Part shown: positions 32,490 through 42,832 of the stretch, one piece after another | How positions within the stretch are numbered: position 1 is the stretch's first letter | Layout of the letters: every line of letters begins with the position of its first letter | Source: Leptospiraceae bacterium | Lineage (GTDB): Bacteria; Spirochaetota; Leptospiria; Leptospirales; Leptospiraceae | Assembly: GCA_016708435.1 (NCBI GenBank) | Contig: JADJFV010000013.1 | Coordinates: forward strand, 1-64,000 | Length of the DNA stretch: 64,000 bases | Direction: 5' to 3' | The notes under the pieces: generated by a model | Databases searched by the model: none | The model's input: the letters and a program-made list of their open reading frames with translations, nothing else | What the model was told of the DNA's origin: nothing | Translations under genes and position numbers: made by a program

Positions 32490-33191
32490 ATGATGACTAC
32501 AGGGATAACTTCTAATTATCAAAGTCAATTGTCCTCTCAGAAACCGAGAGAGAATGACATAATACAATACATTGGGCACGGGCGAGTCGAAAGCTCACCT
32601 TCTAGCACATCTATTATGCATGTAATCTCGCATGAGCTAGATCATGTTGCCGAATTCAAATCACAAGCAATACGAGATAAAGCAGAAATTCGAAGTCTTG
32701 ATATGAAAATCGACTACGAATACCGCAAAGGCAAATTAGTTGCTGTAGGCGGAGAAACTTCTGTCATTACCGAAGCAAAGCAGCAAACTTCCAAGCGAGC
32801 TGTTCCTGCACTACGCGATGACGCTGTCGATTTTAACGCAGTAAGAAAGTCCGAAAATTCAAATGACGGTCTTACAATGCAAGAAAGCAAGTTAAAGGAT
32901 AAGCTCGAACAAATCGAAACAGAAATCGATTTATCTCTTAAAAAAACTTATTATAGTAATCCTAACTTTAAGACTCCTTCTGATATTAAAGATGAAGCAA
33001 GAGAGCAAGAGTTACGGGAAACTAAAAGTCGCATCACTGTCCAATTAGATGAGCTAAAAAATAAAGAATTCGTTGAGAAATCTAAGTCTTTTATGAATAC
33101 GATTTTGAAATTGCAAAGTAATTTTAGAGATACACTTGTGAAGCTTGGTCTTATGCAAGCGACAGGGCATACCCTAGATACAGTGGCTTAG
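32490..33191 (+). CDS. SprA-like putative metalloprotease
   Basis: A 233-residue protein with HELDH (in VISHELDHVAEF, about 46-58) and, shortly after, IDYEYRKGKLVAVGGETSV, a combination typical of the SprA-related/CJM1_0395 family of putative zinc proteases. The C-terminal half is a charged coiled-coil-like region. No signal peptide is seen. A GAGG site lies before the ATG pair at 32490/32493. It converges with engB. The protease activity is inferred from family. Confidence 0.7.
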   Translation: MMTTGITSNYQSQLSSQKPRENDIIQYIGHGRVESSPSSTSIMHVISHELDHVAEFKSQAIRDKAEIRSLDMKIDYEYRKGKLVAVGGETSVITEAKQQTSKRAVPALRDDAVDFNAVRKSENSNDGLTMQESKLKDKLEQIETEIDLSLKKTYYSNPNFKTPSDIKDEAREQELRETKSRITVQLDELKNKEFVEKSKSFMNTILKLQSNFRDTLVKLGLMQATGHTLDTVA

Positions 33192-33784
33192 AACTCCGTT
33201 AATAGATTACGTAGTTCCAATATTCCCATTTTTGTCTTTGTCGAAGTCAGGAAGATAGGTAGCTCAGGGAATTCCTGCTCTAAAAAATTCGTTTCCTTTT
33301 TTAATCTAGCTTTGTCTTTTTGATTTAGTTTATCTACTTTGGTTCTTACTAGAACTGGTTTAATCTCTTTTTCAAATGCAGTTTCGATTAAGACTTTTTC
33401 TTCTTCTGGAAGGTCTCTTGCCGCATCACATAGAACAAATAGAATTTTTAAAGTTTGAACATGGTTTAAGTATCCATTTACAATGTCTATTAACTCATCT
33501 CGCTTATCATTAGAAGCTTTTGCATAACCAAATCCGGGTAAGTCAACTAAGAAGTAATGATTGTTTAATAAGAAATAATTGATGAGACGCGTCTTACCGG
33601 GAGTAGCCGATACTCTTGCGATTTCTTTTCTTTCTAGTATTGCATTGAGTAAACTAGATTTGCCCGCATTTGATCTTCCACAAAAAGCAATCTGTGGCAT
33701 AGTAGGATTTTCTGGAATCTTTTTCCAATCTGCATGAGAGGAGTGAAAAGAAGAGGAGTGTATAACAAAATTACCTGTGCTCAT
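33188..33784 (-). CDS. engB: Ribosome biogenesis GTPase EngB (YsxC)
   Basis: A 198-residue TRAFAC GTPase: G1 GRSNAGKSS near 34-42, the G2 threonine in SATPGKTR, G3 DLPGFG, and G4 RTKVDKL. It assists large ribosomal subunit assembly. Its start overlaps the tilS 3' end by 14 bases, and its end overlaps the convergent SprA-like gene by 4 bases. Length and motifs are normal. Confidence 0.94.
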   Translation of the reverse strand: MSTGNFVIHSSSFHSSHADWKKIPENPTMPQIAFCGRSNAGKSSLLNAILERKEIARVSATPGKTRLINYFLLNNHYFLVDLPGFGYAKASNDKRDELIDIVNGYLNHVQTLKILFVLCDAARDLPEEEKVLIETAFEKEIKPVLVRTKVDKLNQKDKARLKKETNFLEQEFPELPIFLTSTKTKMGILELRNLLTEF

Positions 33785-35041
33785 AAAATAAGTCTCCTAT
33801 AAAATCCCTCATTCTGTCATCCCATAAACTGAATAAAATGATTGATGCTTGATTTTCTTTAAATAGAATCGGGATGAATTCTCGAACTGGAATTGGAATT
33901 TGCTTTTCGCGTAAAATCTCGGATATGGCAAAATGCTTACCATTCTTAGCGATTTTTAACCCATTTGTATACGAGCCAATTTTAAATTCAATGCTTACTT
34001 CCTTCGAGTTACCATTCCAATGTAGAATTTGTTTATCCTCACTTGTTTCAAATACCGCTTCCTTCAATGTATTTGAATTTTTGGGAATTAGAAATAAATC
34101 ACTCTTCGAACTCTTCGAGAGGATGACTTCTCTATTTTCTATTAAGAAGGAAGTTTGTTTTTCTAATTCCTTTTTTACTTCCAAAAGAATGCTCCTAGTA
34201 AATGGATGAATTTTTAAGAGAGAGGCATAGACATCTAGAATTTGTTTTAAATTTCCGAGATTAATTTTACTTAAGCTCAAACTATCAATTCTTAAATAAG
34301 AAGCGATTTGTTTTTCATTGACTGATTCTCCTAAGTCTAAGAGAATCTCTTCGGTATTATGAAAGTTTTCATAGACTTTGTTTGTATTCATTCCTTCTTC
34401 TTTCAAGAAAGGAAGAATTTTCTTTCTAATTCTATTTCGTAGAAATTTATCACTATCGTTTGATTCATCTTCAAATACATTCCAGCCTTCTTCTTTTAAA
34501 ATGGAATTCATTTCTAGTTCTGTAAAGACTAAGAGTGGTCTAAAGATTCCATCTTTGTAGATAGGAATTGCGTTTAAAGAGGAGTAACCTCCACCACGTA
34601 TTAAGTTAATGAAAACTGTTTCTATATAATCGTCAATATGATGTCCTGTTGTTATATAGCCATTAGCCTCTCTAGTAATTTTCTTTAATAGCTTATAGCG
34701 AAAGAGTCTTCCTGTTTCTTCTAAGCTTTTTTTTAGTCGTTTAGAAAGTTCTGGAATGTTTTTTTTTTAGTAATGGTTTTCGTAGAGAGTCTTTTCATTT
34801 CCGATCTAATTTCTTCTTCTTGCAAAGAGTTATTTCGAATACAGTGATCTAAATGAAATAGAATCGGTTCCGGGAAATGCTTTGTGTTAGATAAGTATTT
34901 AAAGAAATGAACGAGTAGGGTAGAGTCTTTGCCTCCAGAAAAAGCGATTACAGGAGTTTTGCTTTGAAGAAGTGAATGATAGGGCTTTAATCTTTCATAG
35001 ACAGATTGAAATAAAAAAATAGTATTCTCTTTGAAACTCAT
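33771..35041 (-). CDS. tilS: tRNA(Ile)-lysidine synthase TilS, apparent frameshift
   Basis: The 5' ORF (34733-35041) carries the PP-loop SGGKDST. The middle and 3' parts continue in another frame with the TilS hallmarks GHHIDDYIET and ESN...RNRIRKKILP. The break lies in the run of ten T (+ strand) at 34759-34768; one more base gives 424 codons, the usual TilS length. TilS makes lysidine at C34 of tRNA-Ile and is normally essential, so an indel error, slippage rescue or phase variation is likelier than real loss. The start overlaps the phosphatase gene by 4 bases. Confidence 0.85.
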
Positions 35042-36975
35042 ACATGCCTCTTAATGATTAGCATTGTGATATCATCGTGTTGTGACGTAACATTAACAGA
35101 AAAATCTTTCAGGTCTTTGTAAATTCCATCTAAGATTTCTGCGGGCCTTTTTTTATTGTGCTTTTTAAAGGAAGCTATCAGACCAATTTCTTCTAGTTGG
35201 TCTCCGCGAGTATTCATAGATTCAGTAACTCCATCTGTATAAAGTAAAATAGAATCTCCAATGTCCATTTCAATTTTTCCTTCAGAATAAAACTCGCTGA
35301 TATCAGGCATGATTCCAAGCACTGTTCCGCCTGTAAAAATTATATCAATTGTATTTGTTTTAGCTCGATAGACTAAAACATTTCCATGACCACTTCCGCA
35401 GTATTCAAATTCATTGGAGTCTAAAGCCCATTTTAGGAGGGTCAATGACATAAACCGCATGGTAGCTGCATTGCGAGAATTATAATAGAGATAAGAGTTT
35501 AATTCTGTAACGATTTCTTTTAGTTTACTCAAACGTCTGATTACTGAATGAATAATAGTGCGAGCGGTTACCATTACCATACCGGCAGGAAGTCCTTTCC
35601 CTGATACATCACCGATTGCGAATAACGTTTCATTTTGATCGGGAGATACAAGAATATCGTAATAATCCCCTCCTATTTCGCGAGCTGGAACCATGAGTCC
35701 TGCAAATTCATATCTCGGATGAAGAGGCATTTCACGGGGAAGCAGATTTTGCTGAATTTCTTTTGCAATTTCTACTTCTTTTTCGAGTCTCTCCTGCTTT
35801 GCCATTTTATGATATAAAAATGCATTGTCGATTGTAATCTTGACTAATTCGGAATATGCGGCGAGCACTTCCACTTCATCGGGAGTAAATAAAATCGTAG
35901 AGTATCTTCCCAGAAGAAAAACATAATCATTTACTTCGAGAGTAAAGGAGGGTAAATTTAATATTTGTTTGCCGGTGAAGCCAAGTTTTTTAAATAGAGG
36001 CTGACTATCCGTGGACAGCAAAGTAGGAACCTGTTTGTTAAAGAAAGACTTGTATTCTTCGTAGTTTTCAACTACAATTGAATCCTGACTGAGATCTAAT
36101 GAGTCGATAGTTCTGATTAATTTATGCGATGTAATTACTTTAAATTTTCGATTATAAATAAAAAGAACATTTATATCGGTATCAACTAGTCCAGAGATAG
36201 TAAGAAGCGACATCTTTATAATTTCTAAAGTATTATTCAAGTAGTGCTTATTCAGTGTTAGCCCCGAAGAATGCAGATTTACAAATTGTCTATATTTTGT
36301 ATTTGACTTATTGAAGATAATCGTATGGTAAAGTGCTACAGCTATTTGATTGGAAACTAATTGATAGATTTCACTTTGCTGAAATTTTTCTTCTGCTGTA
36401 TTCAAGTCATTGAAGTCAAAGACGATGATGCCTAGTGCAGTCGATTTATAAATAATTGGAATTAAAATTTGACAGACGGTATCCCCTGTGATCTTTTTAT
36501 ATGTGGTATCAAACTGATTATCCTCAGAAAATTGACGCAATACTGGTTTTTGTTTTTTTGCACATTCAGAGAATGGATGCGAAGAGTCTTGAGAGCTTGT
36601 TTTTAATTTTGTAATTACGGAAGATGTCAAAGGACTTCCCATGTATTTTTCAAATTTAAAAAATTGATTCACGGGTTCATGAACCAAAAAGCCAGATTTT
36701 TCTATGCCGAATTTAGTTCTAAATATGGAAAGTGTTTTATCACAAAGCTGGTGAAGATTTAAGTTAGAATCGAAAATACTAATAAACTCGGTGATTAGAT
36801 TTGCATACTCGCTCACCAATTGAGCCTTGGAAAATCTTTGTGATTTTCTTTTTTCAAGAATCCATTCGTTTCCACAAGTAATACAGTTAAATACACCATT
36901 GGTAGTTACTCCATCGGGTGTCTTCTCTTGATTGCAAAGAATGCATATGGATGCTGTATTATCTAAATCTTTCAT
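35038..36975 (-). CDS. PP2C-type (SpoIIE/RsbU) phosphatase with zinc ribbon and GAF-like region
   Basis: A 645-residue protein. An N-terminal zinc ribbon has CxxC at 11-14 and 31-34. Two GAF-like sensor regions lie about 50-210 and 220-390. A coiled linker precedes the SpoIIE phosphatase domain (~410-640) with GGDYYDIL, IGDVSGKGLPAG and a C-terminal DDITMLII. Such proteins dephosphorylate anti-anti-sigma factors in partner-switching stress responses. No partner-switching genes are adjacent. It is coupled to tilS by a 4-base overlap. Confidence 0.85.
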   Translation of the reverse strand: MKDLDNTASICILCNQEKTPDGVTTNGVFNCITCGNEWILEKRKSQRFSKAQLVSEYANLITEFISIFDSNLNLHQLCDKTLSIFRTKFGIEKSGFLVHEPVNQFFKFEKYMGSPLTSSVITKLKTSSQDSSHPFSECAKKQKPVLRQFSEDNQFDTTYKKITGDTVCQILIPIIYKSTALGIIVFDFNDLNTAEEKFQQSEIYQLVSNQIAVALYHTIIFNKSNTKYRQFVNLHSSGLTLNKHYLNNTLEIIKMSLLTISGLVDTDINVLFIYNRKFKVITSHKLIRTIDSLDLSQDSIVVENYEEYKSFFNKQVPTLLSTDSQPLFKKLGFTGKQILNLPSFTLEVNDYVFLLGRYSTILFTPDEVEVLAAYSELVKITIDNAFLYHKMAKQERLEKEVEIAKEIQQNLLPREMPLHPRYEFAGLMVPAREIGGDYYDILVSPDQNETLFAIGDVSGKGLPAGMVMVTARTIIHSVIRRLSKLKEIVTELNSYLYYNSRNAATMRFMSLTLLKWALDSNEFEYCGSGHGNVLVYRAKTNTIDIIFTGGTVLGIMPDISEFYSEGKIEMDIGDSILLYTDGVTESMNTRGDQLEEIGLIASFKKHNKKRPAEILDGIYKDLKDFSVNVTSQHDDITMLIIKRHV

Positions 36976-37294
36976 TTCAAATTTTAACTTTCTATACTAC
37001 TAGGGATGCCTAAAAAAATCATCTTACTACTAGTCAGAATTAATTTGCAAGTAATACTTTTTTTGCGATGAAATAAAAACGTTACTGCCACAGAGTCACA
37101 GAGATTGTTATTGAGATAGCTAAAATTGAAATTAAATGTAGCTACTCAGCTATGGATTTTAAATTCACCCGGTGCCGACAAGATTTACACAGAGAGAAAT
37201 AAAGAGGGAAGTAGTGCCTTTGCAAAACTTCCCAATGTTAAATTAGGATACAATGTATCCGTAATTGTATCGCACTAATCTAAGAGGTTTAAAT
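36976..37294. other. Intergenic region, part of a dispersed repeat
   Basis: A 319-base gap between nuoI and the phosphatase gene. It contains one half of the GCCACAGAGTCACAGAG repeat (about 37087-37105), which is also found at 62166. No gene is seen. Confidence 0.45.
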
Positions 37295-37822
37295 TTAATT
37301 TCTTTGTCCTTTGATTGGACCGCCCACTTTTTGGGTCATGCGCTCTTTGGTTAGAATTAAATCATAACGATTGTCAGCAGCCATTTCTCCACCGCCGTCT
37401 AGATAAATTGCTCCTTTCGGACAGGCTTCTTCGCATAAGCCGCAGAAAATGCAACGTAGTAGGTCAATGTCAAATCGCTTAGAATACTTGTCTTCGGGAT
37501 GAAGGTGTTGTCTTTCAGGCGGAACTTCGGCTGCTTCAATGGTAATAGCGTCTGCTGGACAAATCCACATACAGCAAAAGCAAGCCGTGCATCTTTCTCT
37601 TCCTTGCTCATCTCTTTTAAGAGAGTGCATTCCGCGGAAACGAGAAGAGTAGGCGCGCTTTTCATCGGGATATTGAACCGTAACAGATCCTTTTAAAAAG
37701 GCAGCTTTTATAAAATGCTTTAAGGTAATTACAAGACCTTTGGAGATTGAATAGAAATAAAACTTTTCATACCAGGCGAACTGGTGCTTCTTCATTACAT
37801 TTATAACATTAATTGTTGCCAA
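37295..37822 (-). CDS. nuoI: NADH-quinone oxidoreductase subunit I
   Basis: A 175-residue ferredoxin-like subunit with two 4Fe-4S motifs, CTACFCCMWICP and CIFCGLCEEACP, in the normal NuoI order. An amphipathic N-terminal helix anchors it to the membrane arm. It passes electrons toward quinone in complex I. Its start overlaps the nuoG end by 14 bases. Other nuo genes are not in the window. Confidence 0.92.
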   Translation of the reverse strand: MATINVINVMKKHQFAWYEKFYFYSISKGLVITLKHFIKAAFLKGSVTVQYPDEKRAYSSRFRGMHSLKRDEQGRERCTACFCCMWICPADAITIEAAEVPPERQHLHPEDKYSKRFDIDLLRCIFCGLCEEACPKGAIYLDGGGEMAADNRYDLILTKERMTQKVGGPIKGQRN

Positions 37823-39248
37823 TTGCTAACTCCTCTTTTTTCATTGAAAGCTCTAAGTTTAATCTTTTAAAGAAATCTCCCGATGAAGGAAGACCTTGTA
37901 AAGGTTGAATTGCAAGCTCGAAGTGCTGTTTAATTCCATTTTTGTTAGTAAAAGTTCCGGATTGCTCTGCAAATGTTTTGATAGGAACTGCAAAGTCTGC
38001 ATCCTTTACAGAAGCAGTGATATTTGTATGAAGAACTACAATCGATCCGGGTCCTTTTAATTCAACAGGAATGTCTTCTTTGAGGATGAACAGCAAATCA
38101 ATCTTACCCGCATTGAAATCTTTTACGATAGAATCAATTCCGCCTGTAGAATTAAAGGCTTGATCAAAGGTTCCTTTTGTATTTGGATGAGCATCGGTAG
38201 TCATCAAAAAGTCAGCTTGTTCAGGAAGGAAGTATTGTGGTTTACTAGTTCTTGCCTCAAATAGGATGTCTTTTCCAAGCTTCTCTGCCTGTGCTTTAAT
38301 GAGCGCTAAATTCTCATTAGACTCATGTGCTCCCCCGATGATAGCGATCTTTTTAGAGGATTTGATTTTGTCTAAGATCTTTGGAATGACTACAGAGCTT
38401 TCGCTTGGTAATCCTTTTTCATAATAAGCGAAGAGTCTATTTTCATTTAACCAATCTAGGTCGAAACGTCCTTTATCGCAAAGGAAATACATTCCAAGCT
38501 CTGCGTTTTCTCTGGTCATGTAGCGATACATTTTATTATCTCTCACATTGGTTTCGATATTACAGCCTGTGCTACAACCATGACAAATAGATTTGGATGT
38601 TTTATACCACCATACTCTCGATTTAAAAAGAGTTTTGTGATTGAGTAGGGCTCCGGTTGGGCAGATATCAGAAAGTGCACCTTGGTAGTTGTGCTTAATT
38701 GTTTTATCATTGGCAAGCCCAATGAGAGAATGATATCCTCTTTGGAATAAACCGAGGTTTGATTCTTTGACTAATTCTTCTTCGAAGCGAACACAACGGA
38801 AACATACAATGCAACGATTGTGGTTAATCATGAGATTGTCTCCGATCTCTTCCTGGGGAACATTGCGCTTTTCAAATTCAAAGCGAGAGACACCTTTACC
38901 TGCAGAGAAGGCATTGTCTTGTAAATCACATTCTCCTGCTTTATCACAAACCGGACAATCAAGAGGGTGATTGGCTAGCAAAAACTCCATTGTGCCTTCA
39001 CGGGATTCAAGAACTCGTTTGCTTTTGGTTATAATAGATAATCCTTCTTTTACAGGCGTATTACATGCTGCCTGCACTTTAGGATTTCCTTCGATTTCGA
39101 TAAGGCACATGCGGCACATACCGACTATGCTTAACGATGGATGATAACAGAAATAAGGGATATCAGTTCCGACTGCTTTGACTGCGTCGATGAGGTTTTT
39201 CTTTTCGTCTACTTTGTATTCTACACCATCAATTTTGATTGTTACCAC
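37809..39248 (-). CDS. nuoG: NADH-quinone oxidoreductase subunit G (short form)
   Basis: A 479-residue iron-sulfur subunit. The 2Fe-2S cysteines are Cys34, 45, 48 and 62. They are followed by the His/Cys ligand set HPLDCPVCDKAGEC, a 4Fe-4S pair CIVCFRCVRF, and a CHGCSTGCN motif of the molybdopterin-like domain. That domain is much shorter than in E. coli NuoG (about 900 residues). It collects electrons from NADH for complex I. It is co-translated with nuoI. Confidence 0.88.
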   Translation of the reverse strand: MVTIKIDGVEYKVDEKKNLIDAVKAVGTDIPYFCYHPSLSIVGMCRMCLIEIEGNPKVQAACNTPVKEGLSIITKSKRVLESREGTMEFLLANHPLDCPVCDKAGECDLQDNAFSAGKGVSRFEFEKRNVPQEEIGDNLMINHNRCIVCFRCVRFEEELVKESNLGLFQRGYHSLIGLANDKTIKHNYQGALSDICPTGALLNHKTLFKSRVWWYKTSKSICHGCSTGCNIETNVRDNKMYRYMTRENAELGMYFLCDKGRFDLDWLNENRLFAYYEKGLPSESSVVIPKILDKIKSSKKIAIIGGAHESNENLALIKAQAEKLGKDILFEARTSKPQYFLPEQADFLMTTDAHPNTKGTFDQAFNSTGGIDSIVKDFNAGKIDLLFILKEDIPVELKGPGSIVVLHTNITASVKDADFAVPIKTFAEQSGTFTNKNGIKQHFELAIQPLQGLPSSGDFFKRLNLELSMKKEELAIGNN

Positions 39249-39719
39249 AGAGATGCTCCATTAGAATTGGTCTAGTTTTGACTATCCTGAAAAGCCTAAA
39301 ATTCTTCAAGTATAAAATCGGAATAAGTTATTGGAACAGAAGGGATGAATTGCTACAGATGCACTGAACCACTGAGTCTTATTGCGACGAATGAGCAAAG
39401 ACTTGCATCGCTATGTTGGAGGTGGCAAGCAGGAATATCCTGAGTCGAATGTATGGATAATAAGACTTTTCAAAACCATCCGTGTTTATACGTGCTCAAG
39501 ACCTTGGTGATTGGTAAAAAATCTAGATAGTGCTAAGCATATTTTCCTGTGAAGAAGAAAGCAATCTAAATAACAAATCGAATACAATTGTAAGATCAAA
39601 AGTGTAAATGAATCAAGAGAATTACCATTGTTATTCTCGTTCGAAAAAAAATATTGAATAAAAAAATAAGTCATTTCATTCTAATCTTGTCAATTGTATA
39701 TGGAGTTAGGTATGATTAA
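39249..39719. other. Intergenic region without recognisable gene
   Basis: A 471-base divergent gap between nuoG and the HD-GYP gene. It should hold both promoters, but no box or repeat stands out; short open frames lack ribosome sites. Confidence 0.4.
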
Positions 39720-41108
39720 ATGATCAATATACTAGCGGATGCTATCAATGAATTTTCTGAGGGGATAATCATTGCTCAATTGGATGGAAATATTCAATAT
39801 GTAAATGAACGATTGCTACAACTTACAAATTTGGATAAAAAAATTAATTTCGCAGGCAAATCGATGGAAAATATTCTAAGAATCATTTTTTCTTCCTGCG
39901 GAGTTTCAGAAGAATCATTAGAATCAAATGTTATAAAAATTTTAAATTCCACTGAATCAGAATTTAAAATAACAAGAAGGGATGGAGCAGTTCTTATTTT
40001 TGACAAGAAAGAACTTTCTTCTGGTGTGTTGTTATTTACTGTAAAGGATATTACTCATTTATCACAAATCGAATCCAAGCAAAAACAAATCATCAAAGTA
40101 GCCATTATGGCATTAGCAGATCTTTCAGAGTATCGAGATCAACAAACCGGAGACCATGTTCTGCGAGTGGCAAGAAAGACATATGAAATTGCTAGATCTT
40201 TAAAGAAGTCAGGTGAGTATAAAGATATTTTAACAACCGATTTTTTATATCATATAGGTGTAGCAAGCATACTACACGATATAGGAAAGGTAAGTCTACC
40301 GGATAGCATTTTATATAAGCCCGGACCACTTGATGCGGTGGATCGAAAAATAATGCAAAAGCACACAGTTAACGGTAGCAGTATTTTAACAAAAGCAAAT
40401 AGATCTATAGGGGATAATGGCTATTTTAGATTAGCCTCAGAGATTGCTGAATCTCATCATGAATATTGGGATGGAACGGGTTATCCAAATGGTTTGTCAG
40501 AGAATAATATTCCTCTTTCTGCAAGAATCGTTGCGGTTACTGACGTGTATGACGCTTTGATACAACCTCGTCCCTATAAAGATTCGTGGGCTAAAGAAAA
40601 AGTTATTTCTTATATAAAAGAAAAAAGCGGATTTCAATTTGATCCGAAAGTAGTAGATGGTTTTTTAGATGTAATGAAAATGCGTGAAAATGCTTCTTTC
40701 ATTGAATGGTCGAGCGATATGAGTGTGTCAAATACAATGATAGATCACGATCACCAAATCTTATTAACTCTTATTAACCAATTGATCAATGATGAAAATC
40801 GAGCTGACCGACTTGCGGTTGAATTTGTAATGGATGAACTAATCAATTATGCTTTTACTCATTTTAAACGAGAAGAACAATTGATGAAAGAAATGGAATA
40901 TCCCGAACTTGACAATCACAGAAAAATTCATGAATTAATGACTAGCGAAGTCATCGCAATGCAAAAAAAATTGAACATTGGTTTTACTCCCGCCTTAGGA
41001 GAAGAAGTTTCTTTGTATCTCAAGAAATGGCTAAGCATTCATATCTTGCGAGAAGACAAAAAGTATTCTCTATTCATGGAAAATAAAAATCTTAGCCAAT
41101 CACTATAA
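39720..41108 (+). CDS. PAS / HD-GYP phosphodiesterase / bacteriohemerythrin fusion
   Basis: A 462-residue three-part protein. Residues ~1-115 look like a PAS sensor. The HD-GYP domain (~120-325) has HD at 186-187 and GYP at 254-256 (HHEYWDGTGYP), so c-di-GMP hydrolysis is likely. Residues ~335-455 are a hemerythrin (MIDHDHQILL, HFKREEQLMKE, HRKIHE) with the His/Glu/Asp diiron ligands. The fusion probably links oxygen or redox state to c-di-GMP turnover. It has no signal peptide. The start ATG lacks a strong ribosome site. Confidence 0.88.
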   Translation: MINILADAINEFSEGIIIAQLDGNIQYVNERLLQLTNLDKKINFAGKSMENILRIIFSSCGVSEESLESNVIKILNSTESEFKITRRDGAVLIFDKKELSSGVLLFTVKDITHLSQIESKQKQIIKVAIMALADLSEYRDQQTGDHVLRVARKTYEIARSLKKSGEYKDILTTDFLYHIGVASILHDIGKVSLPDSILYKPGPLDAVDRKIMQKHTVNGSSILTKANRSIGDNGYFRLASEIAESHHEYWDGTGYPNGLSENNIPLSARIVAVTDVYDALIQPRPYKDSWAKEKVISYIKEKSGFQFDPKVVDGFLDVMKMRENASFIEWSSDMSVSNTMIDHDHQILLTLINQLINDENRADRLAVEFVMDELINYAFTHFKREEQLMKEMEYPELDNHRKIHELMTSEVIAMQKKLNIGFTPALGEEVSLYLKKWLSIHILREDKKYSLFMENKNLSQSL

Positions 41109-41334
41109 AGTTTTTTATAGCTACAACCAGTTAGCTGCTAAAGGCGAGCCAGATTAATTTATATATCAAGAATAAAAAGTAGAATGGTGGAAAGCAAACT
41201 CCATCCAGTATTAAGACACAGTCGCATTATAGAAGAATAGAGGAATGTTAAAAAAATAGAAGAATTATACTTGAAAGTAATAATTATAAAAAATAAGATA
41301 CCATACAGGGTATTGTATTAAAAGGAGTGGCACA

Positions 41335-42792
41335 TTGGCAAAGATTGTTATTTTAGGAGCAGGGATAGCAGGAAATACAGCAGCAATGTATGCGAGGGTT
41401 CACGCAAGAAAATCGGATGAAGTGATTGTAATTTCTCCAAACAGTAAATGGAATTGGATTCCTTCGAATATTTGGGTTGGAGTTGGGCTTATGAAGCCAG
41501 AAGATGTGACATTTGAAATTGCACCTATCTACAAAAAAATGGGAATTGTATTCAAGCAGGCAAAAGCAATTAGCATTCATCCAGAAGGAAATAAAAATTT
41601 CACAAATCCCTTTGTGAAGATTGAAAATATAAAATCCACAAATGGTATTTCTGAGGAAAATGTAGAATACGATTATCTAATCAACGCAACAGGACCAAAA
41701 TTAAATTTCGGTGCAACGGAAGGACTAGGACCGGATAAGAACAGTTATTCTGTGTGCACCTATTTACATGCGGCAGAAGCAAATAAGGCGCTCCAAGAAT
41801 CCATCGAGAGAATGAAGAAAGGAGAGCGTCAAAAAATTCTAATCGGAACAGGACATGGAAATTGCACATGCCAGGGAGCAGCGTTTGAATATATTTTTAA
41901 CGTGGAATACATTCTCAATAAACACGGAGTGAGAGACAAAGCTGATTTAACCTGGATTTCCAATGAATATGAACTAGGAGATTTTGGAATTGGTGGAATG
42001 CATATCAAACGCGGAGGATACATTACACATAGTAGAGTTTTTGCAGAATCTTTATTTGCCGAAAGGGGCTTGGATTGGATCACAAGAGCGCATGTGCAAA
42101 AAGTAGATAAGAAAGAATTATTTTACGAGACACTCGAAGGAGAAGAAAAATCTACTCAATTTGATTTTACCATGCTCATTCCACCCTTCGCAGGTGTAGG
42201 ATTAAAAGCGTATGGAAAGATGGATGAAGATATAACTTCGAAATTATTTGCACCAAATAGTTTTATGAAAGTAGATGCGGATTACACGGCGAAACCGTTC
42301 GAAGAATGGAAAGCTAGTGACTGGCCTTCAACCTATCAGAATCCAGATTACAAAAATATCTTCGCAGTTGGAATTGCATTTGCCCCTCCGCATCCGATTT
42401 CTAAGCCAATGAAGAGTCCAAAAGGAACACCGATCTTTCCAACACCACCACGGACGGGAATGCCATCCGGAGTTATGGGAAGAGAAGTCGCAAAAAGTGT
42501 TGTAGATATGATTCGAAACGGAACAGACAAGCCAACTAGAAAAGCATCTATGGCAACAATGGGAGCAGCTTGCATTGCGTCATCGGGTGCAGGAATTTTT
42601 GATGGAAAAGCAGTATCAATGACGATGTATCCTATCATTCCGGATTATGAAAAATATCCTTCCTATGGTAGAGATTTAAATTATACTTTTGGAGAAATCG
42701 GTTTGGCAGGTCATTGGATAAAACATATTTTGCATTACGTTTTCATGTACAAAGCAAAGGGAAATCCGTTCTGGCGAATGATTCCGGAATGA
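41335..42792 (+). CDS. Sulfide:quinone oxidoreductase-family flavoprotein
   Basis: A 485-residue FAD protein starting at TTG 41335 behind AAAGGAG. The N-terminal dinucleotide motif GAGIAGN is at residues 7-13. The WNWIPSNIWVGVG and GTGHGNCTCQGA blocks, with cysteines near the flavin, fit SQR/FCSD-like enzymes, and a C-terminal amphipathic region would reach the membrane. Expected activity is sulfide oxidation to polysulfide with quinone reduction. Length exceeds classical SQR (about 430). A 48-residue ORF follows. Confidence 0.82.
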   Translation: MAKIVILGAGIAGNTAAMYARVHARKSDEVIVISPNSKWNWIPSNIWVGVGLMKPEDVTFEIAPIYKKMGIVFKQAKAISIHPEGNKNFTNPFVKIENIKSTNGISEENVEYDYLINATGPKLNFGATEGLGPDKNSYSVCTYLHAAEANKALQESIERMKKGERQKILIGTGHGNCTCQGAAFEYIFNVEYILNKHGVRDKADLTWISNEYELGDFGIGGMHIKRGGYITHSRVFAESLFAERGLDWITRAHVQKVDKKELFYETLEGEEKSTQFDFTMLIPPFAGVGLKAYGKMDEDITSKLFAPNSFMKVDADYTAKPFEEWKASDWPSTYQNPDYKNIFAVGIAFAPPHPISKPMKSPKGTPIFPTPPRTGMPSGVMGREVAKSVVDMIRNGTDKPTRKASMATMGAACIASSGAGIFDGKAVSMTMYPIIPDYEKYPSYGRDLNYTFGEIGLAGHWIKHILHYVFMYKAKGNPFWRMIPE

Positions 42793-42832
42793 ACACCGAT
42801 AGAAGACTGATATTATTAAAGGAGAGAACCAA

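Noticed and set aside
41353..42638. Four minus-strand ORFs opposite the SQR-like gene
   Set aside because: They are shadows of the oxidoreductase; their translations are rich in Cys, His and Asn and show no domain.
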